A DNA stretch of 64,000 nt from assembly GCA_964583095.1 (NCBI GenBank), contig CAZOVB010000020.1, forward strand, positions 10,109 through 74,108, given 5' to 3'. The stretch is from CAZOVB01 sp964583095. Lineage in GTDB: Bacteria > Planctomycetota > Phycisphaerae > SM23-33. Positions 32,547 through 41,033 of the stretch are shown here, in pieces. A program made the position numbers and the translations under genes. Each line of letters opens with the position of its first letter. Position 1 is the stretch's first letter. The notes under the pieces were generated by a model. It saw only the letters and a list, made by a program, of their open reading frames with translations, had not been told where the DNA came from and did not search any database.

Positions 32547-33727
32547 CTCGCTCTCTCATTCTCCGTCGCCGACCATGCGGCCAGTAGCACCTCTCGGATG
32601 CTCACATGGTGCGTCCGGGCCGCTTGAGCGCAGTCCTCGAACTCGGGCGAAGCGGTTATCTGCTGTTGTCCTCGTTTTCCGACCTTGACGCGAATCGGCC
32701 CATAGGCCGTCTCAACTGTCTGCATATGCCGCGAAAGCTTGCTGCGGGTGCACAGGCTCTTGCGAACCCCGAAGGTCGTCGTTTCAGTAAACAGAATCTC
32801 CTCGGTCTTTTCGACGTCGGAGACCTCACAGAGAACGTTCAATGCATAACCTGGCCGAGACTTCTTCATTACTGCCGGGGTTGCCCAGGCGTCCAGGCAG
32901 CCCGCCTCGAGCAGCTTGCCGATGGTCCCGCCCAGGATTTCCCCGCTGCAGTCGTCGAGATTGGCAGAGAGTTCGACCACGCTGTCGGCCTGGCCGCTGT
33001 GATCATCGCAATTGCCCAGCAGCACTCGCAGCACGTTGGGAACGCTGGGGTGTTCGCCTGTTCCCGCGCCGCAGCCGATCGCGTCGATCCGCATGGCCGG
33101 GACGGGCCCCATCCGGCGCGAAAGGGCCGTCAGAAGGGCCGCTGCCGTCGGTGTCGTCAACTCCCCCTCCCGGGGGCCCGGAACCGTCGGAAAACCGCGG
33201 ACCAGGTTGGCCGTCGCCGGTGCCGGGATCGGCATGACTCCGTGAGCGCACTGCATCGTCCCCCATCCAAGAGGGATCGGAGCCGATTCGATTGCGTCGA
33301 TATCCAGCAGTTCCATCGCCACGCAGGCGCCCACGATATCGCAGATGCTGTCCACGGCCCCGACTTCGTGAAAATGGACTTTCTCCACTGATACGCCGTG
33401 AACCTCCGCCTCGGCCTTGCCAAGGCGATTGAACACCTCCTTGGCCCTGGCAGCGCTTTGGCCGGGCAGGCTGGCTTTGTCAATCAGCTCCAGGATGTGC
33501 GAAAGGTGGCGATGCGGATGATCATGATCCTTCTCGACATCCACCACGAAACGCAGAGAGGACATCCCGCATCGATTCACACGCTCGGTCCCAAGTGCAT
33601 AACCTTTCAGATCCAGCGTAGAGAGCGCTTCCTTCAACCTCTCGAAGTCGGCGCCGGCATCGAGAAGCGAGGCAACGATCATGTCGCCGCCGGCCCCGGA
33701 GAAACAATCAAAATAGGCTACCTTCAT
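32543..33727 (-). CDS. larC: Nickel pincer cofactor biosynthesis protein LarC (DUF111)
   Basis: 394 aa, full length. It starts with AYFDCFSGAGGDM, the DUF111 N-terminus, followed by the His-rich metal stretch HDHPHRHLSH, then VHFHEVGAVDSICDIVG and ELTTPTAAALLTAL; the C-terminal part has TTTFGVRKS. LarC inserts nickel into the pyridinium pincer nucleotide used by lactate racemase-type enzymes. In lactobacilli larC is split by a programmed frameshift; here it is one continuous frame. larA, larB and larE are not in the window, so the client enzyme is unknown. Confidence 0.9.
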   Translation of the reverse strand: MKVAYFDCFSGAGGDMIVASLLDAGADFERLKEALSTLDLKGYALGTERVNRCGMSSLRFVVDVEKDHDHPHRHLSHILELIDKASLPGQSAARAKEVFNRLGKAEAEVHGVSVEKVHFHEVGAVDSICDIVGACVAMELLDIDAIESAPIPLGWGTMQCAHGVMPIPAPATANLVRGFPTVPGPREGELTTPTAAALLTALSRRMGPVPAMRIDAIGCGAGTGEHPSVPNVLRVLLGNCDDHSGQADSVVELSANLDDCSGEILGGTIGKLLEAGCLDAWATPAVMKKSRPGYALNVLCEVSDVEKTEEILFTETTTFGVRKSLCTRSKLSRHMQTVETAYGPIRVKVGKRGQQQITASPEFEDCAQAARTHHVSIREVLLAAWSATENERAR

Positions 33728-33860
33728 CTTCGTATGCCCTCAAAAAATGCAAGTGGGTCAGTATAGGTCTGCCCCCACGACCATGCAAGAAACAGCCCGT
33801 GGTTTTCCCGAAAGACAGGACGCCTGAAACCGTTGCCAGCCACGTGATTTCTGCTTCGGC

Positions 33861-33888
33861 TGGACAGGACTCTCCAGGAGACTAGACT
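33861..33888 (+). promoter_or_regulatory. Candidate promoter TGGACA-16-TAGACT of cinA
   Basis: TGGACA at 33861-33866, 16 bases, TAGACT at 33883-33888, ending 32 bases before the cinA ATG. Both boxes match at least four of six consensus bases. Confidence 0.5.
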
Positions 33889-33920
33889 GTGGTCGAGTCA
33901 TCCACAAAAGGAACGCAGAC

Positions 33921-35177
33921 ATGAACGCAGTACTGTTGTCCATCGGGGACGAATTGACCAGCGGACAGACGGTCGACACCAACAGCGCCTGGCTGGCAAG
34001 GCAACTTGCCGGATTGGGTATCCGTGTGCTTCGGCATGCAACGGTTGCCGACAGACAAGGGGATATCTGCAATACATTGCGGGATTCGGCAGCCATGGCC
34101 GACCTCGTGCTGGTTACCGGGGGACTGGGACCGACGGCGGATGATCTTACACGACAGGCCCTGGCTGAGGCCCTGGGCCGGGAATTGGTCACCGACGAGG
34201 ACTCACTGAAGCAGATCGAGGAGTTCTTTGCGCGCCGCAACCGGAAGATGAACCCGGGAAACGCCATTCAGGCAATGCTGCCGGCAGGGGCGAAGGTTCT
34301 GGCCAATCCGATCGGAACCGCTCCGGGGATCGCCGCCCGGCTGGGCCAGGCTGACATCTACCTTATGCCCGGCGTCCCTCGCGAAATGCGAAAGATGTTC
34401 TCAGAGCAGATCCTCCCCCGCCTGGACGCTGAGAACAGTGTGATTCTCTTTTCCACTGTGCATCTGGCGGGAATGGGAGAATCCGACGTGGGGGCCACCA
34501 TTGAGGACCTGATGGTCCGCGAGGGCGATGTGGTGGTCGGCACGACGGCCTCGGGGGGGATGGTCAGTGCGAGGATCACCGTCCGGGCTGCATCGGCAGA
34601 GCAAGCCAGGACGCTGACTGAGCGGACCGTCTGCGAGATACGCCGTCGCCTGGGAGACCACGTTTTCGGCCAGGACCAGACCACCCTGGCCGGGGCGGTG
34701 GGCGAGTTGCTCCAGCAGAAAGCCCAGACGCTGGCCACGGCAGAAAGCTGCACCGGGGGCCTCATCGGTAAGCTTCTGACCGACGTTCCCGGCTCCAGCG
34801 CCCACTATCGCGGAACGGTTGTCGCCTATGAAAACGACGTCAAGTCATCCCTGCTGGAGGTTGGAGAGCAGATCCTTCGCGAGCATGGAGCGGTCAGTGG
34901 GCCGGTAGCTCGAGCGATGGCCCAGGGGGCCAGGAAGCGTATCGGGGCCGACTGGGCGATCAGCACCACAGGAATTGCCGGGCCCAGCGGGGGCAGCGAT
35001 CAAAAACCGGTCGGCCTGGTGTATATCGGTATCGCCGGACCCGAGGGTTGCGAGGTCTTCAAACGGCACTACCCGGGCGACCGGGAGACCATGCGGCTGC
35101 GCACGGCTCTTGGGGCACTGAATGAACTGAGAATGCAACTGTTGTCAAGAGGTCCGGAATCCAGGAGAGAGGATTGA
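33921..35177 (+). CDS. cinA: CinA-like protein (nicotinamide-nucleotide amidase)
   Basis: 418 aa, the normal two-domain length. Residues 1-170 are the MoCF/COG1058 domain (LSIGDELTSGQTVDTNSAWL; VTGGLGPTADDLTR), an ADP-ribose pyrophosphatase in characterised members. Residues about 250-410 are the CinA C-terminal domain (TLATAESCTGGLIGKLL; GIAGPSGG), a nicotinamide mononucleotide deamidase of the pyridine nucleotide salvage cycle. An AAAGGA site precedes the ATG. The stop is one base from the convergent mreB stop, leaving no room for a terminator. Confidence 0.93.
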   Translation: MNAVLLSIGDELTSGQTVDTNSAWLARQLAGLGIRVLRHATVADRQGDICNTLRDSAAMADLVLVTGGLGPTADDLTRQALAEALGRELVTDEDSLKQIEEFFARRNRKMNPGNAIQAMLPAGAKVLANPIGTAPGIAARLGQADIYLMPGVPREMRKMFSEQILPRLDAENSVILFSTVHLAGMGESDVGATIEDLMVREGDVVVGTTASGGMVSARITVRAASAEQARTLTERTVCEIRRRLGDHVFGQDQTTLAGAVGELLQQKAQTLATAESCTGGLIGKLLTDVPGSSAHYRGTVVAYENDVKSSLLEVGEQILREHGAVSGPVARAMAQGARKRIGADWAISTTGIAGPSGGSDQKPVGLVYIGIAGPEGCEVFKRHYPGDRETMRLRTALGALNELRMQLLSRGPESRRED

Positions 35178-35178
35178 G

Positions 35179-36237
35179 CTAGAATTCGTCCTCGTCGGAT
35201 TCCATGGTGGCCTTCCAGTCCTCGAGGTTTTCGAGGTAGACGGCCGTCCCGCGGGCCACGCAGGTAAGCGGATCATCGGCGATGGTCACGTCCAGCCCGG
35301 TGGCATTGGAAAGCACGGTATCCATGCCGCGAACCAGCGCTCCCCCACCGGCCAGGGCAATGCCGTTATCGACCAGGTCGGCGGCCAGTTCCGGCTCGGC
35401 TTTTTCCAGTGTGCGAACGACACAGTCGATGATGGCCCCGACGGGCTCCTTGAGGGCTTCCCGGACTTCCTCGCTGCTGATGACGGTCTTGCGAGGCAGG
35501 CCGGAGATCATGTCCCGACCGCGGACTTCCATGGTCACTTCTTCTTCCAGTGCAGAGGCAGAGCCGATATCCACCTTGATTCTCTCAGCGGTCTGCTCGC
35601 CGATCATGAGGTTGTAGGTGCGTTTCATGTGCGCGGCGATGGCTTCGTCCATGTCGTCTCCGGCGACCCGGATCGACTCGCAGACGGAGATATCGGCCAG
35701 GGACATGATGGCCACTTCTGTGGTACCCCCACCGATATCGACAATCATCGAGGCAGTAGATTCGCTGATGGGCAGTCCGGCACCGATTCCCGCAGCCATG
35801 GGCTCTTCCACGAGATAGACGCGTCTGGCCCCGGCCCGTTCGGCGGAGTTGAGCACGGCCCGCTTTTCCACGGCAGTAATCCCCGAGGGGATCGAAATGA
35901 CCACGCGGGGCTTGATGAAACGATGGCGACGATGGGCCTTCTTGATGAAATACCCGAGCATCTCCTCGGTGATATCGAAATCAGCGATCACGCCGTCCTT
36001 CATTGGGCGAATGGCACTGATGGAGCCAGGGGTTTTGCCGAGCATTTCCTTGGCGACCAGTCCGACCGCGGCGCTGCCTTTGAGAGGCAGGACCTTGTTG
36101 GTGCCGCGTCGCACAGCCACAACGGAGGGTTCGTTCAGGACGATTCCCTGTCCGCGAACACATACCAGCGTGTTGCAGGTCCCAAGGTCGATGCCCATGT
36201 CCATGGAAAACAGCCCGATGATGGGATCGAAGATCAT
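35179..36237 (-). CDS. mreB: Actin-like cell-shape protein MreB
   Basis: 352 aa. Phosphate loops and hinge motifs of the actin fold are visible: GIDLGTCNTLV, VDIGGGTTEVA and GIALAGGGALVRG. The segment ERAGARRVYLVEEPMAAGIG is typical of MreB. It forms membrane-attached filaments that guide the PBP2/RodA machinery. It is separate from the mreC-mreD-mrdA-rodA operon at 23.5 kb. Upstream on the same strand are a 69-aa membrane protein and a coiled-coil protein. Between them and mreB lies a 193-base gap in which I found no convincing promoter. Confidence 0.95.
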   Translation of the reverse strand: MIFDPIIGLFSMDMGIDLGTCNTLVCVRGQGIVLNEPSVVAVRRGTNKVLPLKGSAAVGLVAKEMLGKTPGSISAIRPMKDGVIADFDITEEMLGYFIKKAHRRHRFIKPRVVISIPSGITAVEKRAVLNSAERAGARRVYLVEEPMAAGIGAGLPISESTASMIVDIGGGTTEVAIMSLADISVCESIRVAGDDMDEAIAAHMKRTYNLMIGEQTAERIKVDIGSASALEEEVTMEVRGRDMISGLPRKTVISSEEVREALKEPVGAIIDCVVRTLEKAEPELAADLVDNGIALAGGGALVRGMDTVLSNATGLDVTIADDPLTCVARGTAVYLENLEDWKATMESDEDEF

Positions 36238-36430
36238 GTGGAGTTGAGTCCTTCGCGCCGGTGAGTCTTCCTTGACTTACACGCAACCACACGGAAGCGT
36301 GTTGTTCTTATCGGGCATTTGACCGCTGAAACAACAGCGGGTGATGCGATCTTCCCAGAATGGCCACACGGCAGCGGGCTTACACGTCCGCTGCCGCCTG
36401 GTAGGTTTCCTTCTGAAATTGCATCGCATC

Positions 36431-36640
36431 TCAACGGGAGGAGCTTTCCTCCTCGGGACCCAGGAATACTTCCTGGGCGCTCATCCCGTAGCCCTCTCCG
36501 GTTTCGGCAGGGGCGGTCAGACGCCGAAAGCCAAAACCGATACCGATCAGCAGGGCCAGGATCCCGACAAAAAGCAGGACAGTATATACGTTCGGAGACG
36601 GATTGCCCTTTGCGGGCCTGTTTCCAAATTGCGTCATCAT
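36431..36640 (-). CDS. Small single-span membrane protein
   Basis: 69 aa (68 from the second Met, which is better spaced from the AGGAG ribosome site). One membrane span (VYTVLLFVGILALLIGIGFG) is followed by a basic edge and an acidic tail rich in Glu and Ser (PEEESSSR). The family is not recognised. It starts 11 bases after the coiled-coil gene on the same strand, so the two are probably co-translated, and both precede mreB. A bitopic membrane adaptor is a reasonable guess but not shown. Confidence 0.6.
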   Translation of the reverse strand: MMTQFGNRPAKGNPSPNVYTVLLFVGILALLIGIGFGFRRLTAPAETGEGYGMSAQEVFLGPEEESSSR

Positions 36641-36651
36641 CTGCTCCTGTT

Positions 36652-37515
36652 TCAGCGGGCCAGTCGGTTCGTGACGCTGTCGCCAATCTGCGGGTCCATC
36701 TCGCTGAGCGTGATCAGCCCGGCCGCCTGGTTGGTCGTCACATTGCTGATGTTCAGGTACCCGACAAAACTCCCGCCGCGGTAGACGATCAGCCGCATGC
36801 CCTTGTCGACGCCGTTGGCCTTGCCGATGTCAATGCTGGCCACGCCGTCCTGGATGGCGGTGATTTCTCCGAGGACTTTTTCGGCCCCGGCCGGGGCCTG
36901 GGAGCCGTCGGCACCGGCGGTAGCAACTCCGCGGCCGGCGCGGAGATCCTTAATCATTTCATTCTGACGAGCGATCGTCTCCCGCAGGTCCCGAATATCG
37001 GCCAGGCGATTCTTGTTCATCTGGGTCAGACCTTCGACATCCGTCTGCATCTTGGCCAGTTGGGCCTGGAGCCGATTGTTCTGGACGACCTTGCTCTCGA
37101 GGTCCTCAACCGTGTTTTCCAGCGTGGTTGCGAGTTTCTCACGAGTGTTGATCTCGCCTTGGACGGCTGCGGTGAGCTCGGCAACCCGGGTCTTGCATTG
37201 CGAGGCATCGGCCTGGGCGGCGGCAAGATTCTTCTGGACCTCGTTGAGCTGCGACTGCAGCGAATTCCTCTCGCTGCGCAGAGAAGAGATCGTCTGGTTC
37301 TGGCCGGCGTCTTCAAGCTCGTTGGCCTGGAGATTCTTCGCCAGCGCCATCGCCTTTTCCCGGGCGGTCTGGACGGCCGCCTGCCTGTGCTCCTTCTCCC
37401 GCTGATAAGCCGTCTTCCAATTGGTGCTCTGGGTGGTGAGGTTCACAAAGATGGCTGTGGCAATCAACACCAGCACCACCATCACGACAATTGCGATCTT
37501 GGTCAGGATACTCAA
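36652..37515 (-). CDS. Membrane-anchored coiled-coil protein with C-terminal beta domain
   Basis: 287 aa. One N-terminal span (IAIVVMVVLVLIATAIFVNL) is followed by a long coiled coil from about residue 35 to 190 (heptad-rich, e.g. LRSERNSLQSQLNEVQKNL). After an Ala/Gly linker comes a compact beta-rich domain of about 75 residues (GEITAIQDGVASIDIGKANG; GSFVGYLNISNVTTNQAAG). The topology (span, coiled coil, beta domain) is that of MreC or FlgT-C-like proteins, but the coiled coil is much longer. It lies just upstream of mreB. The function is unknown; an additional scaffold for envelope growth is an inference from position and shape. Confidence 0.75.
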   Translation of the reverse strand: MSILTKIAIVVMVVLVLIATAIFVNLTTQSTNWKTAYQREKEHRQAAVQTAREKAMALAKNLQANELEDAGQNQTISSLRSERNSLQSQLNEVQKNLAAAQADASQCKTRVAELTAAVQGEINTREKLATTLENTVEDLESKVVQNNRLQAQLAKMQTDVEGLTQMNKNRLADIRDLRETIARQNEMIKDLRAGRGVATAGADGSQAPAGAEKVLGEITAIQDGVASIDIGKANGVDKGMRLIVYRGGSFVGYLNISNVTTNQAAGLITLSEMDPQIGDSVTNRLAR

Positions 37516-37641
37516 CCGTTTTCTCCTTTGATCAACTGCCCCGCGACAGCGGGAGGCCTTGTAGTCTGCAGCTTCGTATAGGAAAAGGAATTATGAGAAT
37601 AACAATTGTGATCAGCAGCCATATCGCCGCTGTTGGAATCG

Positions 37642-37669
37642 ATTCTATTTTCGCCAATAGGCAAGTCAA
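37642..37669 (-). promoter_or_regulatory. Promoter TTGACT-16-TAGAAT
   Basis: On the minus strand, TTGACT (37669-37664), 16 bases, TAGAAT (37647-37642). Both boxes are five-of-six matches. It would drive the coiled-coil gene and possibly the 69-aa gene and mreB, with a leader of about 120 bases. Confidence 0.65.
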
Positions 37670-37703
37670 GCAAATTCCCTTCGGGCTGGTTCAACACCGC
37701 GGC

Positions 37704-38891
37704 TCAATCCTTCGCGCCGCTGCTCTTGAGACGGCCGCCGGGAACATCGGGAACCACCGGGGCAAGCGGATCTTCAATTGAATCCGGCCCTTCGTCCACC
37801 TCCACAGACGTCTTGGGAAGCGGGGCCGACGGAGGCTGGGCCTCGGTCACTTCCGGCAACAGCCGCATAATGCTCATCGCCGCAAGGACACGCGTGCTCG
37901 GGTCCTCTACCTCCAGGAATTTCAGCAGGGAATCGACCGTCTCCGGGTGGGCGTCGAACCAGCCAAGGGCCCAGATCGCCTGCATCCGAACGAATTGTCG
38001 AAGCTCGCGATTCACGGTTTTGTCCGGCTTGACGTCGAAGGCTTCCCGCAGGAGTTCCGCCGGCGCGTTTATGCCCATTACCGCATACCGGTACATCGAG
38101 GGATGCGCCATCCGCAGCTTGGCCAATTCCCCGATGGCTGCCAGGCGGACCGCCGGATGCTCCCCCTCCCGCATGGCCAGGACCGGAAGAAGCTTCGCCG
38201 CCCGGTCGGGATTGTGCTCAGCCAGGGCCTGGATGCCGCCGATACGCAGATCCACGTACCTCCCGTGCAGGTAGGCTTCCAGACGACCCTTGGCCGCTGG
38301 ATCTCCCAGGCGAGCCATGGCCTCGTCGAAACGCAATCTGGCGTCGTATTCTTCCCGCCAGAGAGTCTCTTTTAGAGGAACAAGGCCTCGAGGGTCGCCG
38401 ATCAATCCAATCGCCGTAGCGGCGCTGGTCCGGATGATCTCGGCATCCTTGAGCAACAAGGGTCCCAGCAGCTTCAGATGACGGTCGTCGCCCATGCGAT
38501 ACAAGGCGTACACCACGGCCGGAAGGACCGTGTAGTACTGCTCCCCCACTTGCCGATTGGTACTGATCATCTGGGTAAGCCGCCCCTTGCCCGGCGTATA
38601 TCGCATGTCTCCGATGGCCGTGGCAGCGACGGTCCGGACACCCGGAGCCGGGTCGTCCAGCGCCGAAACCAGCAGCATGCCGTGCTTATCGAGCATGAAG
38701 CGGCTGACGGCCTCCAAGGCCCGGGCGCGAACCATCGGCTCGGGATGATCCACAAGGTCCAGAACCGTAACCTTGGCCTCCAGAACCGCCTGGGCCGGAT
38801 CGGCATGGAGAGATTGGTCCTGTTGCGTGCAGCCGACACTTATCAGCATGGCCAGGAGCAACAGAGCATTACTGGGAGCTGTGATTTTCAT
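37704..38891 (-). CDS. HEAT-repeat lipoprotein
   Basis: 395 aa. The signal peptide ends in the lipobox LISVGC near residue 21. Residues 40-340 are repeated helical pairs of HEAT type, for example DHPEPMVRARALEAVSRFM, DDPAPGVRTVAATAIGDM and AEIIRTSAATAIGLIGDP. The tail is Pro-rich and acidic. HEAT lipoproteins are protein-binding scaffolds; no partner is evident. The gene overlaps the end of lnt by 23 bases, with an AAAGGAACGG ribosome site inside lnt, so a lipoprotein is translated from the same message as the enzyme that acylates lipoproteins. Confidence 0.8.
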   Translation of the reverse strand: MKITAPSNALLLLAMLISVGCTQQDQSLHADPAQAVLEAKVTVLDLVDHPEPMVRARALEAVSRFMLDKHGMLLVSALDDPAPGVRTVAATAIGDMRYTPGKGRLTQMISTNRQVGEQYYTVLPAVVYALYRMGDDRHLKLLGPLLLKDAEIIRTSAATAIGLIGDPRGLVPLKETLWREEYDARLRFDEAMARLGDPAAKGRLEAYLHGRYVDLRIGGIQALAEHNPDRAAKLLPVLAMREGEHPAVRLAAIGELAKLRMAHPSMYRYAVMGINAPAELLREAFDVKPDKTVNRELRQFVRMQAIWALGWFDAHPETVDSLLKFLEVEDPSTRVLAAMSIMRLLPEVTEAQPPSAPLPKTSVEVDEGPDSIEDPLAPVVPDVPGGRLKSSGAKD

Positions 38892-40740
38892 TTTGCCGTT
38901 CCTTTTCCTTCGTGGATCTGCCCGACAGTATCCACCAGGCGCACATCAGCATTGCCACCAGGCAAACCCCAATGGCAAATGCGTCCCCTACAAGACTATA
39001 CAAACTTCTGCGGCTGTCCAGTCTTAATCCCTCCACGAGAGAGCCTTCCACCATCACCCCCCGGTCCTCGCCGGCCACGCGGGCGGTGACGATTTTTCGG
39101 ATCCGCCCCTGGGAGTCGATAAACGCGCTGATTCCCGTGTTGACCGCCCGGGCCACCGGCACGCGGTTCTCGATGGCCCGAAAAACGTAATGCACCAGGT
39201 GCTGGGCCTGCTCAGTGCTCCCCTCCCGCGTCTCAGGGTCCACAAACCAACCGTCGTTGGAGATGTTCACCAGCAGATCGGCTTCCTTGCGGCCCCGATC
39301 GTGGATCAGTCTCCTGCAAACCCGAGCGAAGGTTCCTTCGTAACAGATCGGCGCGACAATTCGCACCGGCCTGGGGGGATTGCCCGGCCAGGAGGCGGAT
39401 ACCTCGAATCGTCGGGCTTCCCGGCCCGGATCGAGCTGGCTCATCACCGGCGGAACGAAGCTTCGCAGGAACTTATGGAACTTGGGAAGGGATTTCCTGA
39501 ACGGGACATACTCGCTGAAGGGCACCAGTTGCATCTTGGAATAGGTGGGCAGATCCGGACCCTCGGGGGCAAAGAGCATCGCCGAGTTTCTCACGACCCA
39601 CATGCCCTCCGGGCCGGCGATCTCCGGTTCCAGGTGATAGCTCGACCCACCGCCCAGGACGGGGCAACCCGCGATACGAGCCAACTCTCGGACTTCCTTC
39701 CGGATCTTCTTGCGGTCCTCCACCATGCCGGCCAGATCTTCCCGGGCCCGGAGGGGCGAATCGACCGCATAGCCCTTCATCGTATGAAAGGCCACTACCT
39801 CTTCATCACTGAGCTTCTCTGGCTGGATCGAAAGGAACTCGCTGTTCATCCCATTTACGAGCATGCTCTCGGGCCAGACCAGAAGATCCATCTTCACGCC
39901 ACGAACACCGGCGGTTTCGATCAGTTCCAGCGAGTCGCGGTAGTGAGCTTTGAAAACGGCTACCTGAGATTCGCCCGGTTTCTCAAGGCTGATTGGGTAG
40001 GCCCGCTGGATGACCCCCACCTGCACCACCGGTTCCTGCCGATCGGGTTGGTCCAGCCACCCCCACAGCAGCATCCCTGCAAAAGCCAGGACGCACGCGG
40101 CCAATCCGGGCAGAACCCTCCTGCCAAGGACTCTTGGGCTTCGGCCCTGAAAGGCCCATAACAGCGCATCCACCACCAGCCCGTTGACCATGGCTACAAA
40201 GAAACTCACCCCGTACTGTCCCGTGACCGAAGCGATCTGGATCAGTCCGATCCGGCGGTATTGCGTCTGGGCCAGGAAAAACCAGGGAAATCCGCTGATG
40301 ATATAGGCCCGGGCGTACTCCAGGGCGACCCAGAAGACCGGCAGGCTGATCCAGGCGGGAACGCCTTTCCTATGGGCCCAGCGGAGCAACAGGGCCGCCA
40401 CCAGCCAGTACAGGCTGAGGTAGAAGACCAGTGCGAAATAGCCTGCCGGCGTCACCCACCAAAGCCAGTACATCGTGATCAGCCAGTAGATCCCCGCCAT
40501 TGCCCAGGCAAGCAGGACGGTGGATCTTCTTCCAGGTCGCTTGAGGACCATGACCACCCACCCTGCCAGAGCCACATACCCCAGCAGCCACTGGTCAAAC
40601 GGGGCAAAGGAGAGGATCAGAATCACAACCGTGGAGAGCCCTGCCAGTGTGAGCCAGAGCTTCGCCTTTGTCGTTGAGGAGTCCAGGGAAGGTTGCGGGG
40701 CGGATTGTCTGGAGTTTTTTCGTCTTTTGCGGCGGGCCAT
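38869..40740 (-). CDS. lnt: Apolipoprotein N-acyltransferase
   Basis: 623 aa, somewhat longer than the roughly 510 aa of E. coli Lnt. Residues about 30-240 hold six or more membrane spans. The nitrilase-like periplasmic domain carries the catalytic Glu in VWPESML, the Lys in YSKMQLVPFSEYVPF and the Cys in APICYEG, i.e. a complete Glu-Lys-Cys triad. A final span near the C-terminus completes the enzyme. It transfers a third acyl chain to lipoprotein N-termini, a step typical of diderms. A 25-residue basic N-terminus (ARRKRRKNSRQ) precedes the first span. The AAGGATGCCAC site is directly upstream of the ATG. Confidence 0.93.
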   Translation of the reverse strand: MARRKRRKNSRQSAPQPSLDSSTTKAKLWLTLAGLSTVVILILSFAPFDQWLLGYVALAGWVVMVLKRPGRRSTVLLAWAMAGIYWLITMYWLWWVTPAGYFALVFYLSLYWLVAALLLRWAHRKGVPAWISLPVFWVALEYARAYIISGFPWFFLAQTQYRRIGLIQIASVTGQYGVSFFVAMVNGLVVDALLWAFQGRSPRVLGRRVLPGLAACVLAFAGMLLWGWLDQPDRQEPVVQVGVIQRAYPISLEKPGESQVAVFKAHYRDSLELIETAGVRGVKMDLLVWPESMLVNGMNSEFLSIQPEKLSDEEVVAFHTMKGYAVDSPLRAREDLAGMVEDRKKIRKEVRELARIAGCPVLGGGSSYHLEPEIAGPEGMWVVRNSAMLFAPEGPDLPTYSKMQLVPFSEYVPFRKSLPKFHKFLRSFVPPVMSQLDPGREARRFEVSASWPGNPPRPVRIVAPICYEGTFARVCRRLIHDRGRKEADLLVNISNDGWFVDPETREGSTEQAQHLVHYVFRAIENRVPVARAVNTGISAFIDSQGRIRKIVTARVAGEDRGVMVEGSLVEGLRLDSRRSLYSLVGDAFAIGVCLVAMLMCAWWILSGRSTKEKERQNENHSSQ

Positions 40741-40890
40741 GTGGCATCCTTGCAGTGGGTCGCTTTCAAAGCGACGCTGGCATTCTTGTCGGGCTGCTCG
40801 TGCAAATCAAGTCCAAGCTTTCCTGCAGGCGGATAGACTGACAGTTGCAAGGAGTTTTCACAGCTACACGGCAATCGGGCGAAAACAGCG

Positions 40891-40919
40891 TTGACGCGAT
40901 TGGAAGCATTGCGTAGATT
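40891..40919 (+). promoter_or_regulatory. Promoter TTGACG-17-TAGATT of tig-clpP operon
   Basis: TTGACG at 40891-40896, exactly 17 bases, TAGATT at 40914-40919. The implied leader before the tig ATG at 41034 is about 108 bases and includes a GC-rich hairpin. The 293-base gap before tig otherwise holds only a short inverted repeat (GTCGCTT/AAGCGAC, 40759-40775) close to lnt. Confidence 0.7.
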
Positions 40920-40980
40920 TGCCGCATTAGGCCAGGCGCGATTTTTGCCAAGCGCCAGGCGAGCCGGCACGACCGCCGGG

Positions 40981-40999
40981 GACGCGCGCGTTGCGCGTC
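40981..40999 (+). promoter_or_regulatory. GC-rich hairpin in tig leader
   Basis: GACGCGC (40981-40987) pairs perfectly with GCGCGTC (40993-40999) around GCGTT, in the leader 35 bases before the tig ATG. It is probably structural and its role is unknown. Confidence 0.4.
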
Positions 41000-41033
41000 T
41001 GGTCGCGGCGTGCCCCTGCCCCACGAGGACGTG

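Noticed and set aside
32543..33727. Programmed frameshift in larC as in lactobacilli
   Set aside because: The 394-codon frame is continuous from the N-terminal to the C-terminal domain.
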